A DNA stretch of 6,974 nucleotides from an uncultured Oscillospiraceae bacterium (GTDB taxonomy: Bacteria > Bacillota > Clostridia > Oscillospirales > Oscillospiraceae). Both the position numbers and the translations under genes were made by a program. Positions within the stretch are counted from its first letter, which is position 1. Every line of letters starts with the position of its first letter. The stretch covers positions 1 to 6,974 of the forward strand of contig CAAERF010000148.1 of the NCBI GenBank assembly GCA_900758315.1, read 5' to 3'. The notes under the pieces were generated by a model. It was not told the DNA's origin. It saw nothing but the letters and a program-made list of their open reading frames with translations, and ran no database searches. Below, piece after piece: positions 1 to 5,490 of this stretch.

Positions 1-332
1 ATGTCGTTGGCATAGTCGGTGATGCCCTCGTACTTGATGGTGATGTTGGGATACAGCTTCTGGAATGCGGCAACGTAGCCGTCAAAGGTGCCGTCCTCGA
101 TGAGGTCGGTGCGGTGGCTGATGAACTTCAGATCGGCCTTCAGGTCGGTGTTGTCGGTGCCGACGGTCAGCTCGTTGTAAGCCTTTGCACCGTCTGCGCT
201 GGCAGCGGAACCGGCGGTGCTGCCGGTGGAGCCGGCGGTAGAAGTGCTGCTGCCGCCGCAGGCGGCCAGAGCAGAGGCTGCGGCCAACACACCAGTGACC
301 TTCAGGAAGTTACGGCGATTGATCTTACGCAT
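1..332 (-). CDS. ABC transporter sugar-binding lipoprotein, N-terminal part (runs off left edge)
   Basis: The N-terminal 110 residues of an extracellular solute-binding protein of the carbohydrate ABC-importer type (CUT1-like) are present; the rest lies beyond the left edge. It should capture an oligosaccharide outside the membrane and deliver it to permeases. The start is fixed by AAGGAGG at 341-347, six bases before the ATG. Residues 2-11 (RKINRRNFLK) match a twin-arginine pattern, then comes a short Ala-rich hydrophobic stretch and a lipobox LAAC with Cys25 as the predicted lipid anchor. A Ser/Thr/Gly/Ala-rich linker (about 26-45) leads into the mature domain, where the segment around FDGYVAAFQKLYPNITIKYE (about 83-102) is typical of family 1 binding proteins. 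Beside a GH113 enzyme and two mannan-type esterases the ligand is probably acetylated manno-oligosaccharide, by inference. The same palindromic operator type as at lacI lies in its leader. Family confident, ligand not proven. Confidence 0.87.
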   Translation of the reverse strand, partial: MRKINRRNFLKVTGVLAAASALAACGGSSTSTAGSTGSTAGSAASADGAKAYNELTVGTDNTDLKADLKFISHRTDLIEDGTFDGYVAAFQKLYPNITIKYEGITDYAND

Positions 333-374
333 AGAAATGTCCTCCTTCTTTATGTGGAACCTTTTTCTGATTTG

Positions 375-386
375 CGAAAGCTTTCG
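375..386. promoter_or_regulatory. Perfect 12-bp palindrome CGAAAGCTTTCG in the binding-protein leader
   Basis: CGAAAG followed by CTTTCG is a perfect inverted repeat between the binding-protein promoter and its start codon. A second CTTTCG in the same orientation lies at 412-417, 31 bp away, about three helical turns. It could be a binding site for a second regulator, or a minor element of the mRNA leader. The sequence is seen directly; the role is a guess. Confidence 0.35.
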
Positions 387-393
387 TTAACTT

Positions 394-407
394 GATTTAG
401 CTAACTG
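394..407. promoter_or_regulatory. Candidate LacI-family operator (GATTTAGCTAACTG) downstream of the binding-protein promoter
   Basis: A near-palindrome centred on AG|CT at 400/401 shares the TTAGCTAAC core with the perfect palindrome at 562-579. It lies about 25 bases downstream of the expected transcription start of the minus-strand binding-protein gene, where a bound repressor would block elongation. Its centre is 170 bp from that of the 562-579 site, with the promoter between them, which would suit DNA looping. The link to the LacI protein encoded at 728 is inferred from sharing and position. Confidence 0.5.
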
Positions 408-431
408 CTTGCTTTCGCTTTTTGTGATTTA

Positions 432-460
432 AGTATAGTCTTTTCACGATGCACTGTCAA
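432..460 (-). promoter_or_regulatory. Strong sigma-A-type promoter for the sugar-binding protein operon
   Basis: On the minus strand TTGACA (455-460) and TATACT (432-437) are separated by exactly 17 bases, close to the housekeeping consensus. Transcription should start near 425, giving a leader of roughly 90 bases before the ATG at 332. The leader carries a candidate operator (394-407) and the palindrome 375-386. A promoter this strong suggests tight control by repression. Confidence 0.82.
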
Positions 461-463
461 TGT

Positions 464-489
464 CACCAAAAAGATTCGGTGTTTTGGTG
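464..489. promoter_or_regulatory. Inverted repeat CACCAAAA/TTTTGGTG just upstream of the binding-protein -35 box
   Basis: Two perfect 8-bp arms (464-471 and 482-489) with a 10-base spacer end only a few bases from the -35 box at 455-460. This is a usual position for an activator site or an upstream repressor site. Nothing in the window identifies the protein that would bind it. Confidence 0.3.
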
Positions 490-561
490 GCAATTCGGCG
501 ATTTTCTTGTGAAAACTGACCCGCAAATCCGGGATACAACACGAAAATTGAACTTAAAATG

Positions 562-579
562 TTTTGTTAGCTAACAAAA
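562..579. promoter_or_regulatory. Perfect 18-bp palindrome, candidate LacI-family operator
   Basis: TTTTGTTAGCTAACAAAA is fully self-complementary about 570/571 and lies between the divergent promoters of the binding-protein gene and lacI. A weaker palindrome with the same half-site and one extra central base, TTAGCCTAA, follows at 590-598. Related sites are seen at 394-407 and at about 2996-3020 before the CE2 gene. A recurring palindrome upstream of lacI and the transport and esterase genes is what a local repressor with autoregulation would produce. The centre is GC (AG|CT), unlike the CG centre of most LacI-family operators. Confidence 0.65.
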
Positions 580-632
580 ATAGAGAAAATTAGCCTAAAT
601 GGTGGTTGGCTTAAAGGTTTTCAAGGTTTTTG

Positions 633-661
633 TTGACGAAACTACCGAAAACTGTTATGCT
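633..661 (+). promoter_or_regulatory. Promoter of the LacI-family regulator gene
   Basis: TTGACG (633-638) and TATGCT (656-661) are separated by 17 bases. The start of transcription would be near 668, leaving about 60 bases of leader before the ATG at 728. This placement also rules out the upstream in-frame ATG at 599 as the real start. Confidence 0.7.
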
Positions 662-727
662 AATTATAAAGTTAATCGGAATTTTATTTACCTCATAACC
701 AAATCAAGAAGAAAGCTGGTCAGGAAC

Positions 728-1714
728 ATGGCAAAAGCAGTACGCATGGCGGACATTGCACAGCGGCTGGGCATCAGCACCGTTTCCGTTTCCAAGGGTC
801 TGGCAGGGAAGGAGGGCGTAAGCGCCGAGATGCGTGCCAAGATCCTTGCCACCGCCGAGGAGATGGGCTACCAGCCCCCCGCCCGGACCAACGCCCACCC
901 CGGCGGCGAGAGCATCGGCATTCTGGTGGCAGACCGCTTTTTCAACGAGAATGCCTTTTATTCCAATCTGTACCGTTCCGTGTTGAAAGCTGCCGCCGAG
1001 CAGAATATCTCGGTTCTGATGGAGATCGTTCTGCCGCAGGCAGAAAAAAGCTGCAATATGCCCACCTTCCTTGTAAACCGGAAGGTGGACGGCCTGATTT
1101 TTATGGGCGGGATCAGCCGCCGCTACCTTGCTACGGCGGTGCAGACCGGCGTGCCCTTTATGCTGCTGGACTTCTACGACGATGCCATTGCCGCCGACTG
1201 CGTGCTCAGCGACAACACCAGCGGCAGCTACACGATGACCGAGCACCTTATCTCCACCGGGCGGCGGAACATCGGTTTTGTTGGTAGCGTGCTGTCCACC
1301 AGTTCCATCATGGACCGGTATCTGGGCTACGTCAAGGCGATGCTCCGTGCCGGTCTTCCTATCCGGGACGACTGGCGGCTGGAGGACCGGGACGATCAGG
1401 GCAAGTTCATGCCGTTCTCTCTGCCCCACGAAATGCCGGACGCCTTTGTCTGCAACTGCGACGTAGTGGCGTATAATCTGGTGGAGACCCTCAAGCGCAA
1501 CGGCTACCGGGTGCCGCAGGATGTGGCAGTGACCGGCTACGACGACTACCGTTATTCCACTCTTTGCAGCCCCCAGCTCACCAGCTACCGGGTGGACTTG
1601 GACGGCATGGCAAAAACGGTGGTGGCGCAACTGCGCCGCAAAATGGCGCATAAGCCTGCCATTGCTCCCACCGTCATCGTGCCCGGCGGCTTTGTAAGAA
1701 GAGAATCTACCTGA
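728..1714 (+). CDS. LacI-family transcriptional regulator
   Basis: A 328-residue DNA-binding regulator of the LacI/GalR family. Residues 5-24 form the helix-turn-helix (MADIAQRLGISTVSVSK); residues 63 to about 325 form the periplasmic-binding-protein-like sensor domain, with typical segments DGLIFMGG (121-128), SDNTSGSYTMTEHLISTGRRNIGFVG (161-186) and DVAVTGYDDYRYSTLCSPQLTSYR (265-288). The start at 728 gives the normal family N-terminus and lies downstream of the promoter at 633-661; a modest AGGA ribosome site is at 722-725. The hinge is odd: after GYQP the usual N-x-x-A-R-x-L hinge helix is replaced by a shorter PARTNAHPGG segment. It sits between the binding-protein gene and the CE2 esterase and shares a palindrome with both promoters, so it is probably the local repressor responding to a mannan-derived sugar. 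Family certain, effector inferred. Confidence 0.93.
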   Translation: MAKAVRMADIAQRLGISTVSVSKGLAGKEGVSAEMRAKILATAEEMGYQPPARTNAHPGGESIGILVADRFFNENAFYSNLYRSVLKAAAEQNISVLMEIVLPQAEKSCNMPTFLVNRKVDGLIFMGGISRRYLATAVQTGVPFMLLDFYDDAIAADCVLSDNTSGSYTMTEHLISTGRRNIGFVGSVLSTSSIMDRYLGYVKAMLRAGLPIRDDWRLEDRDDQGKFMPFSLPHEMPDAFVCNCDVVAYNLVETLKRNGYRVPQDVAVTGYDDYRYSTLCSPQLTSYRVDLDGMAKTVVAQLRRKMAHKPAIAPTVIVPGGFVRREST

Positions 1715-1715
1715 T

Positions 1716-1753
1716 AAAAAAGGGCTGATGCACGAAGGTTTGTGCATCAGCCC
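1716..1753 (-). terminator. Rho-independent terminator, best read on the minus strand
   Basis: A perfect 12-bp stem (1722-1733 GGGCTGATGCAC with 1742-1753) and an 8-base loop are followed on the minus strand by six T residues (complement of 1716-1721). It would end transcripts of the CE2-type gene coming from the right. On the plus strand it is followed only by CTTT, so it may work weakly for lacI too. Confidence 0.75.
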
Positions 1754-1781
1754 CTTTAGCGGAAAATATAGATTATATTGG

Positions 1782-1828
1782 GGATGCCGGAGCGTCTGCG
1801 GACGCTCCGGCATCCTGTTTTCATTTTT
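1782..1828 (+). terminator. Rho-independent terminator for lacI
   Basis: A perfect 15-bp GC-rich stem (1782-1796 with 1801-1815) and a TGCG tetraloop are followed by TGTTTTCATTTTT on the plus strand, so it should end lacI transcripts. It ends right at the stop codon of the convergent CE2-type gene (1827-1829). The minus strand has no T-run after it. Confidence 0.8.
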
Positions 1829-2939
1829 ACAGGATCGTTCTCAGAAAGGCGGTCAGAACCTTTGCCGCCTGCCGGTGGTTCTCTGCGCCGGGGTGCTGCC
1901 GGGCACCCACGGTTTCCGGCGTGGTGTTGGGCAGCTCCAGCAGATAGACAGAGCTGTCTCCGGTAATGGCCTTGTACTGCTCCATGCCCTGCCGCAATAC
2001 CGGCAGCAGCTCACTGCCCAGCATCCCGATGCACCACACCAGCTTTGCCCCGGGGTTCTTCGCCCGGAGCAGAGTCAGAAAATGCTGTACACCATGTGCC
2101 ACTTTTTGGGCGTCCGCAGGGTGGAAGTCCCCATTGGAGAGCCGCCGCAGCTGGTGGGGTTTGCCGGTGGCAGGGTCTTGCCACGGCGGGTTATCAAATG
2201 CGCCCGTGTCGTTGGTGCCCAGGTTGACGATGACAGCATCCGGTTTCCATGCAGCAAAATCATTATCCTGCTGTGCGCCAAGGGCGGCATTGCGCTGCCC
2301 CATCGCTACACCGCACACCTGCGTATAGTAGGGCGGCATCACATGGCGCACATCGTTGTCCCAGCCGGTCACGAGACCCCAACCACTTTGCGAGATGCAG
2401 CGGTATTCGGCTCCCAGTGCATCGGCGGTCAGGCGGCCGTAGTGGTTCTCCGCAGAGAAAAAGGCTCCCACCCAGTCCTCCTCCGGCTTGGCTCCGATGG
2501 CACCCTCGCCGCTGGTGATGCTGTCGCCCACAAACTCCAGCCGATACTGCGGCTCCGGCAGGGGCAGAAATTCGCCGCCTGCATATTCCAGCCCGGTGAT
2601 CTGCAACAGATGCGCCGGGTCATCGTGCATGGCCTGCACATCCTTTAGCAGCCGGAGGTGCTTTGCCTTGCCCGGTGTCATGCCCCGGAAAAGACAGATC
2701 CGGCTTTTGCCGGGGTTCACGGCAAACCGTGCCACCCATGCGCCGTTCAGCTCCACGCTGACCCACGGCTCTACCACTTCATAATCGGCGAAAAGATCCA
2801 CCCACAGCTCACTGCCGGTAAATTCCAGCTCCATGCCGCTGGCCGTCCAGAACAGGGTCAGCGGGTCACGCCCGGTGTGCCGCCCCAGTGCCCGCACCTG
2901 CGGCAGCTGGGTCAGCGTCGCAGTTGTAAGTTGCTCCAT
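1827..2939 (-). CDS. CE2-type SGNH acetyl esterase (acetyl-mannan/xylan esterase family)
   Basis: A 370-residue carbohydrate esterase with the two-domain layout of family CE2: an N-terminal beta-sandwich (about 15-125, with FWTASGMELEFTG at 30-42) and a C-terminal SGNH hydrolase domain (about 133-370). Catalytic motifs are visible: FVGDSIT with nucleophile Ser140, SQSGWG (183-188) supplying the oxyanion glycine, LGTND with Asn243, and QHPG with His349. The expected reaction is removal of acetyl groups from sugar hydroxyls of mannan or xylan oligosaccharides. There is no signal peptide, so it should act in the cytoplasm on imported oligosaccharides. The start is set by GGGAGGG (2948-2954) eight bases upstream; the open frame extends further but crosses the promoter. 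It is transcribed alone, convergent with lacI and divergent from the GH113 operon, and has candidate operators at its promoter. Family assignment is strong; the mannan preference is inferred from the neighbours. Confidence 0.88.
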   Translation of the reverse strand: MEQLTTATLTQLPQVRALGRHTGRDPLTLFWTASGMELEFTGSELWVDLFADYEVVEPWVSVELNGAWVARFAVNPGKSRICLFRGMTPGKAKHLRLLKDVQAMHDDPAHLLQITGLEYAGGEFLPLPEPQYRLEFVGDSITSGEGAIGAKPEEDWVGAFFSAENHYGRLTADALGAEYRCISQSGWGLVTGWDNDVRHVMPPYYTQVCGVAMGQRNAALGAQQDNDFAAWKPDAVIVNLGTNDTGAFDNPPWQDPATGKPHQLRRLSNGDFHPADAQKVAHGVQHFLTLLRAKNPGAKLVWCIGMLGSELLPVLRQGMEQYKAITGDSSVYLLELPNTTPETVGARQHPGAENHRQAAKVLTAFLRTIL

Positions 2940-2970
2940 TTTCTGTTCCCTCCCGTTGGTTTTTGCTTGA

Positions 2971-2999
2971 AGCATAGCAGATTCTACCCAAAATCGCAA
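2971..2999 (-). promoter_or_regulatory. Promoter of the CE2-type esterase gene
   Basis: On the minus strand TTGCGA (2994-2999) and TATGCT (2971-2976) are spaced by 17 bases, giving a start near 2964 and a leader of about 25 bases. A competing -10 box, TAGAAT, lies at 2981-2986 without a convincing -35 box. The candidate operator at 2996-3007 touches the -35 box. Confidence 0.6.
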
Positions 3000-3020
3000 G
3001 CTAAATCTGTAAGCTAACAA
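2996..3020. promoter_or_regulatory. Tandem candidate LacI-family operators at the CE2 promoter
   Basis: Two AAGCTAA cores are centred at 3000/3001 and 3013/3014, 13 bp apart. The second, GTAAGCTAACAAAA, keeps one full half-site (GCTAACAAAA) of the perfect palindrome at 562-579. The first abuts the -35 box on the minus strand, so occupancy would be expected to repress. Assignment to the LacI protein encoded at 728 is inferred. Confidence 0.55.
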
Positions 3021-3038
3021 AAACCTAAAATTTAGTTT

Positions 3039-3071
3039 AGCCTTTGCACCTCCCGGTGCAGGGGCTTTTTT
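3039..3071 (+). terminator. Orphan rho-independent terminator between the CE2 and GH113 promoters
   Basis: A 12-bp stem including two G-T wobble pairs (3039-3050 with 3055-3066) and a TCCC loop run straight into TTTTTT (3066-3071). It reads in the plus direction, but no plus-strand gene lies between lacI and this point, and the GH113 promoter is downstream of it. It may insulate the GH113 operon from stray transcription or be left from a lost gene. Confidence 0.65.
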
Positions 3072-3135
3072 CAGGTCAGGTTGACCAGTGCTTTGCCCCT
3101 CTCCTTGTACCATACGCTGAAAATGAAGCGGCATA

Positions 3136-3165
3136 TTGACGGGACTTCCAAAACTGTCTTATACT
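3136..3165 (+). promoter_or_regulatory. Promoter of the GH113-CE17 operon
   Basis: TTGACG (3136-3141) and TATACT (3160-3165) are spaced by 18 bases, giving a start near 3172 and a leader of about 40 bases. The start region coincides with the palindrome at 3167-3176. Confidence 0.7.
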
Positions 3166-3166
3166 T

Positions 3167-3176
3167 ATTGCGCAAT
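3167..3176. promoter_or_regulatory. CG-centred palindrome ATTGCGCAAT over the operon transcription start
   Basis: A perfect 10-bp palindrome begins directly after the -10 box, a classic repressor position. Its CG centre is typical of LacI-family operators and differs from the AG|CT-centred sites elsewhere in this locus, so a different regulator may act here. The site is short and its role is inferred. Confidence 0.45.
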
Positions 3177-3211
3177 TTGACGTTGATTTTTGAGAAAACG
3201 AGGAAGATGTC

Positions 3212-4141
3212 ATGGAGCTGAAACATAACTTTTACGGGGTGAATTTTGCACCCTTTCCCCGGCGGGGCGTGTTGAATAGCGAGACTGCCCACCGCAGCAT
3301 GACAGCCATGGTGGAAGCCACCGCCGCCAACTGGGTCATCCTGTCGCCCTCTGGAATACAGTCTGGCCCTTATAGTGAGGAAATTGACTGGCGCACCGAT
3401 GCCACCCCCACAGACGAGGAGCTGTGCAGTGCTATCCGCTTTGCCAAGCAGTTGGGCTTGCAGGTGGCGCTGAAGCCTACCGTCAACTGTGCCAACGGCG
3501 TGTGGCGGGCGCGCATCAGCTTTTTTGACCACGATGTGCCCTGCGAGACCCAGTGGAGCGGATGGTTTGCCAACTACACCGCCTTCCAGACCCACTACGC
3601 GGCTCTTGCCGAAGCCGAAGGCTGTGGGCTGTTCCTGACCGGCTGCGAAATGACCATGACCGAGCACAGGGAAGCAGAGTGGCGCGCCCTCATTGCCGCC
3701 GTGCGCCAGCAGTACCACGGCCCGGTGAGCTATAACTGCGATAAATACGGCGAGGACCATGTAAACTGGTGGGATGCCGTGGATTGCATCGCCTCCAGCG
3801 GCTACTACCCCCTGAAGGACTGGGAAAACCAGCTGGACCGTATCGAGGCGGTGAGCCAAAAATACAAAAAGCCCGTCCTCTTCAGCGAGGCAGGCTGTAT
3901 GAATATCACCGGCTCTTCTGCCGTGCCCAACAACTGGGAGCTGAAGGGAACACGGAATGATCTGGAGCAGGCAGATTGGTATGAGGCAATGTTTTCCGCC
4001 TGCGCCAAGCGTCCGTGGGTCATGGGCTTTGGCGTGTGGGACTGGCCTGCCGACACCAGAGCAGTCAGTGCCTACGCCGTGTCCGGCCGTCCGGCGGCAA
4101 AAATTATCCATAGCGCATATCAGGGAGGAGTTTTAGAATGA
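3212..4141 (+). CDS. GH113-like glycoside hydrolase (beta-mannan oligosaccharide hydrolase)
   Basis: A 309-residue single-domain (beta/alpha)8 glycosidase of clan GH-A that resembles family GH113, whose members cleave beta-1,4-mannan chains or manno-oligosaccharides. The N-terminal strand is YGVNFAPFPRRG (8-19). The acid/base is probably Glu146 in LFLTGCEMTMTE (140-151) and the nucleophile Glu226 in VLFSEAGCM (222-230); the 80-residue spacing agrees with what I recall for a characterised GH113 mannanase. Other family-like segments are YNCDKYGEDHVNWWDAVD (174-191), SSGYYP (195-200) and WVMGFGVWDWP (269-279). No signal peptide, so cytoplasmic, suited to imported oligosaccharides. It starts at 3212 after AGGAAG and heads an operon: its TGA overlaps the next gene's ATG. 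Endo versus exo action cannot be told from the sequence. Confidence 0.86.
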   Translation: MELKHNFYGVNFAPFPRRGVLNSETAHRSMTAMVEATAANWVILSPSGIQSGPYSEEIDWRTDATPTDEELCSAIRFAKQLGLQVALKPTVNCANGVWRARISFFDHDVPCETQWSGWFANYTAFQTHYAALAEAEGCGLFLTGCEMTMTEHREAEWRALIAAVRQQYHGPVSYNCDKYGEDHVNWWDAVDCIASSGYYPLKDWENQLDRIEAVSQKYKKPVLFSEAGCMNITGSSAVPNNWELKGTRNDLEQADWYEAMFSACAKRPWVMGFGVWDWPADTRAVSAYAVSGRPAAKIIHSAYQGGVLE

Positions 4142-5217
4142 ATACGTCCAATTTTGCTCGCTTGAAAGAACTGTTCCGCCGTGCCGCGGCAGGGCAGGAA
4201 CTGACCATCGGCTTTCTGGGAGGCTCCATTACGCAGGGCAGCCTTTCCACCCAACCCGGCAACGCCTATGCTTTCCGGGTGTACCAGTGGTTCGTGGATA
4301 CCTTTCCCAAATCAAAGTTCCACTACGTCAATGGCGGCATCGGCGGCACCAGCTCCCACTATGGCGTTGCCCGTGCCGTGACCGATGTGCTGATGTACCA
4401 GCCGGATTTTGTGGTAGTGGATTTCAGCGTCAACGATCTGGACGTCCCCTTCCGGCAGGAGACCTACGAGGGTGTTGTCCGTAAGCTGCTCACATGGCCC
4501 TCTCACCCGGCGGTGGTGCTGCTGAACAACATTTATTACGATACCGGCGAGACGTCACAGGACGAGCACAACGCCGTGGGCGACCACTACGGTGTGCCCC
4601 ACGTCAGCATCCGGGACAGCATTTACAAGGATCTGCATGCCGGTAAGTATGCCAGCCGCACCCTGCTCAGCCCTGATGGGCTGCACCCCAACGATTACGG
4701 CCACGGTCTGGTGGCAGGGGAGATCATCAAGCTGCTGGAGGCAGTCAACGCCCACCGGGAAGAACCGGAGCAGGAGCCTGCCTTCCCGGCACCGCTCACC
4801 GCCAACGCCTACGAGAACGCCCGGCGGCTGACCATCCGGGAGATCTCCCCCAAGCTGGAGGGTTTCCGGGCAGACCCGGAGGAAAAGCTGGGGCATCTGG
4901 ACCACTGGAAAAACGGCTGGATCGGCCAGAGGCCCGGGGATAAGATCACCTTTGAAGTGGATGCCTCCTGCATTGCAGTGCAGTACCGCAAGACCATCCG
5001 CCGCCCGGCGCTGCGGGCACAGCTGGTGCTGGACGGCGACACCGCCCACGCCGCTGTGCTGGACGGTAACTTCGATGAGGACTGGGGCGATTGCCTGTAT
5101 TTGCAGCCCATCCTCCACCATGGCGAGCAGAAGACCCATACCGTGGAGATCACCATTCTGCCCACGGAAGAAACCGCTCCCACGGAGTTCTACCTCATGG
5201 CACTGATCACGGCGTGA
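4138..5217 (+). CDS. CE17-type SGNH acetyl esterase with C-terminal CBM35-like domain
   Basis: A 359-residue esterase. The SGNH domain (about 1-205) has FLGGSIT with nucleophile Ser30, GGIGGTSS (67-74) for the oxyanion glycine, FSVND with Asn99, and SPDGLHPNDYGHG with Asp180 and His183 as the other catalytic residues. A Pro/Glu-rich linker (about 208-220) joins a C-terminal beta-rich domain (about 225-357) corresponding to the CBM35-like domain of CE17 mannan esterases from gut Firmicutes. CE17 enzymes are reported to remove acetyl groups from beta-mannan in partnership with a CE2 enzyme; a CE2-type gene is present here at 1827-2939. No signal peptide. The ATG at 4138 overlaps the GH113 stop by 4 bases (ATGA), with GGGAGGAG (4123-4130) as the ribosome site, so the pair is probably translationally coupled. 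No convincing terminator follows the stop. Confidence 0.86.
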   Translation: MNTSNFARLKELFRRAAAGQELTIGFLGGSITQGSLSTQPGNAYAFRVYQWFVDTFPKSKFHYVNGGIGGTSSHYGVARAVTDVLMYQPDFVVVDFSVNDLDVPFRQETYEGVVRKLLTWPSHPAVVLLNNIYYDTGETSQDEHNAVGDHYGVPHVSIRDSIYKDLHAGKYASRTLLSPDGLHPNDYGHGLVAGEIIKLLEAVNAHREEPEQEPAFPAPLTANAYENARRLTIREISPKLEGFRADPEEKLGHLDHWKNGWIGQRPGDKITFEVDASCIAVQYRKTIRRPALRAQLVLDGDTAHAAVLDGNFDEDWGDCLYLQPILHHGEQKTHTVEITILPTEETAPTEFYLMALITA

Positions 5218-5320
5218 GGGTGAATGCTCCTTCCAGACTTGATTTTGGTGTGCGGCCACTCAAACCAATGCCGTCAAGTCGTGGTTGGATGAATCTGATT
5301 TTCATTTGTCTGGGAGTAAG

Positions 5321-5363
5321 TGCACGGTTTCTGCACGGATTTTGCACGGTTTCAAAACGTGCA
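5321..5363. repeat. Left iteron array: TGCACGG at 11-bp spacing, plus one inverted copy
   Basis: TGCACGG occurs at 5321, 5332 and 5343, exactly 11 bp apart, each followed by TTTC or ATTT; an inverted TGCACG is at 5358-5363. Helically phased short repeats next to an attachment core are typical of arm-type binding sites of tyrosine integrases. The phasing is seen directly; the binding role is inferred. Confidence 0.7.
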
Positions 5364-5490
5364 GAGGGTGCTTTTCGCTGCAAAATCCGACAAAGGGTGC
5401 AGAAATTACCGGGTGAAAAATCACGTTGATTTGTTCAAAAATAGCGATGACTCGAAACTTCCATAAATTGAGACGAACCGGCGGCTTGCT

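Noticed and set aside
333..430. Riboswitch in the long binding-protein leader
   Set aside because: Only short palindromes are seen; no known riboswitch core or leader terminator was found, and operator sites explain the region better.
599..727. Upstream in-frame ATG at 599 as the lacI start
   Set aside because: It would add 43 residues unlike any LacI N-terminus and precedes the promoter at 633-661; the ATG at 728 gives the standard family start.
704..1813. Long minus-strand open frame (369 residues) across the LacI-family gene
   Set aside because: It is antisense to a clearly recognised regulator, has no ribosome site and reads as low-complexity His/Gly/Val-rich sequence; it results from GC-rich third positions.
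1728..2648. Plus-strand open frame of 306 residues opposite the CE2-type esterase
   Set aside because: It starts inside the intergenic hairpins and runs antisense to a gene with intact catalytic motifs; no family resemblance.
2940..3134. N-terminal extension of the CE2-type gene to 3134
   Set aside because: The extension crosses its own promoter, operators and a terminator hairpin; the ATG at 2939 has a well-placed GGGAGGG ribosome site.
3071..4111. Minus-strand open frame of 346 residues opposite the GH113-like gene
   Set aside because: Antisense shadow of a recognised glycosidase; no promoter, ribosome site or domain.
4555..5259. Minus-strand open frame of 234 residues opposite the CE17-type gene
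   Set aside because: Antisense shadow with no recognisable domain.
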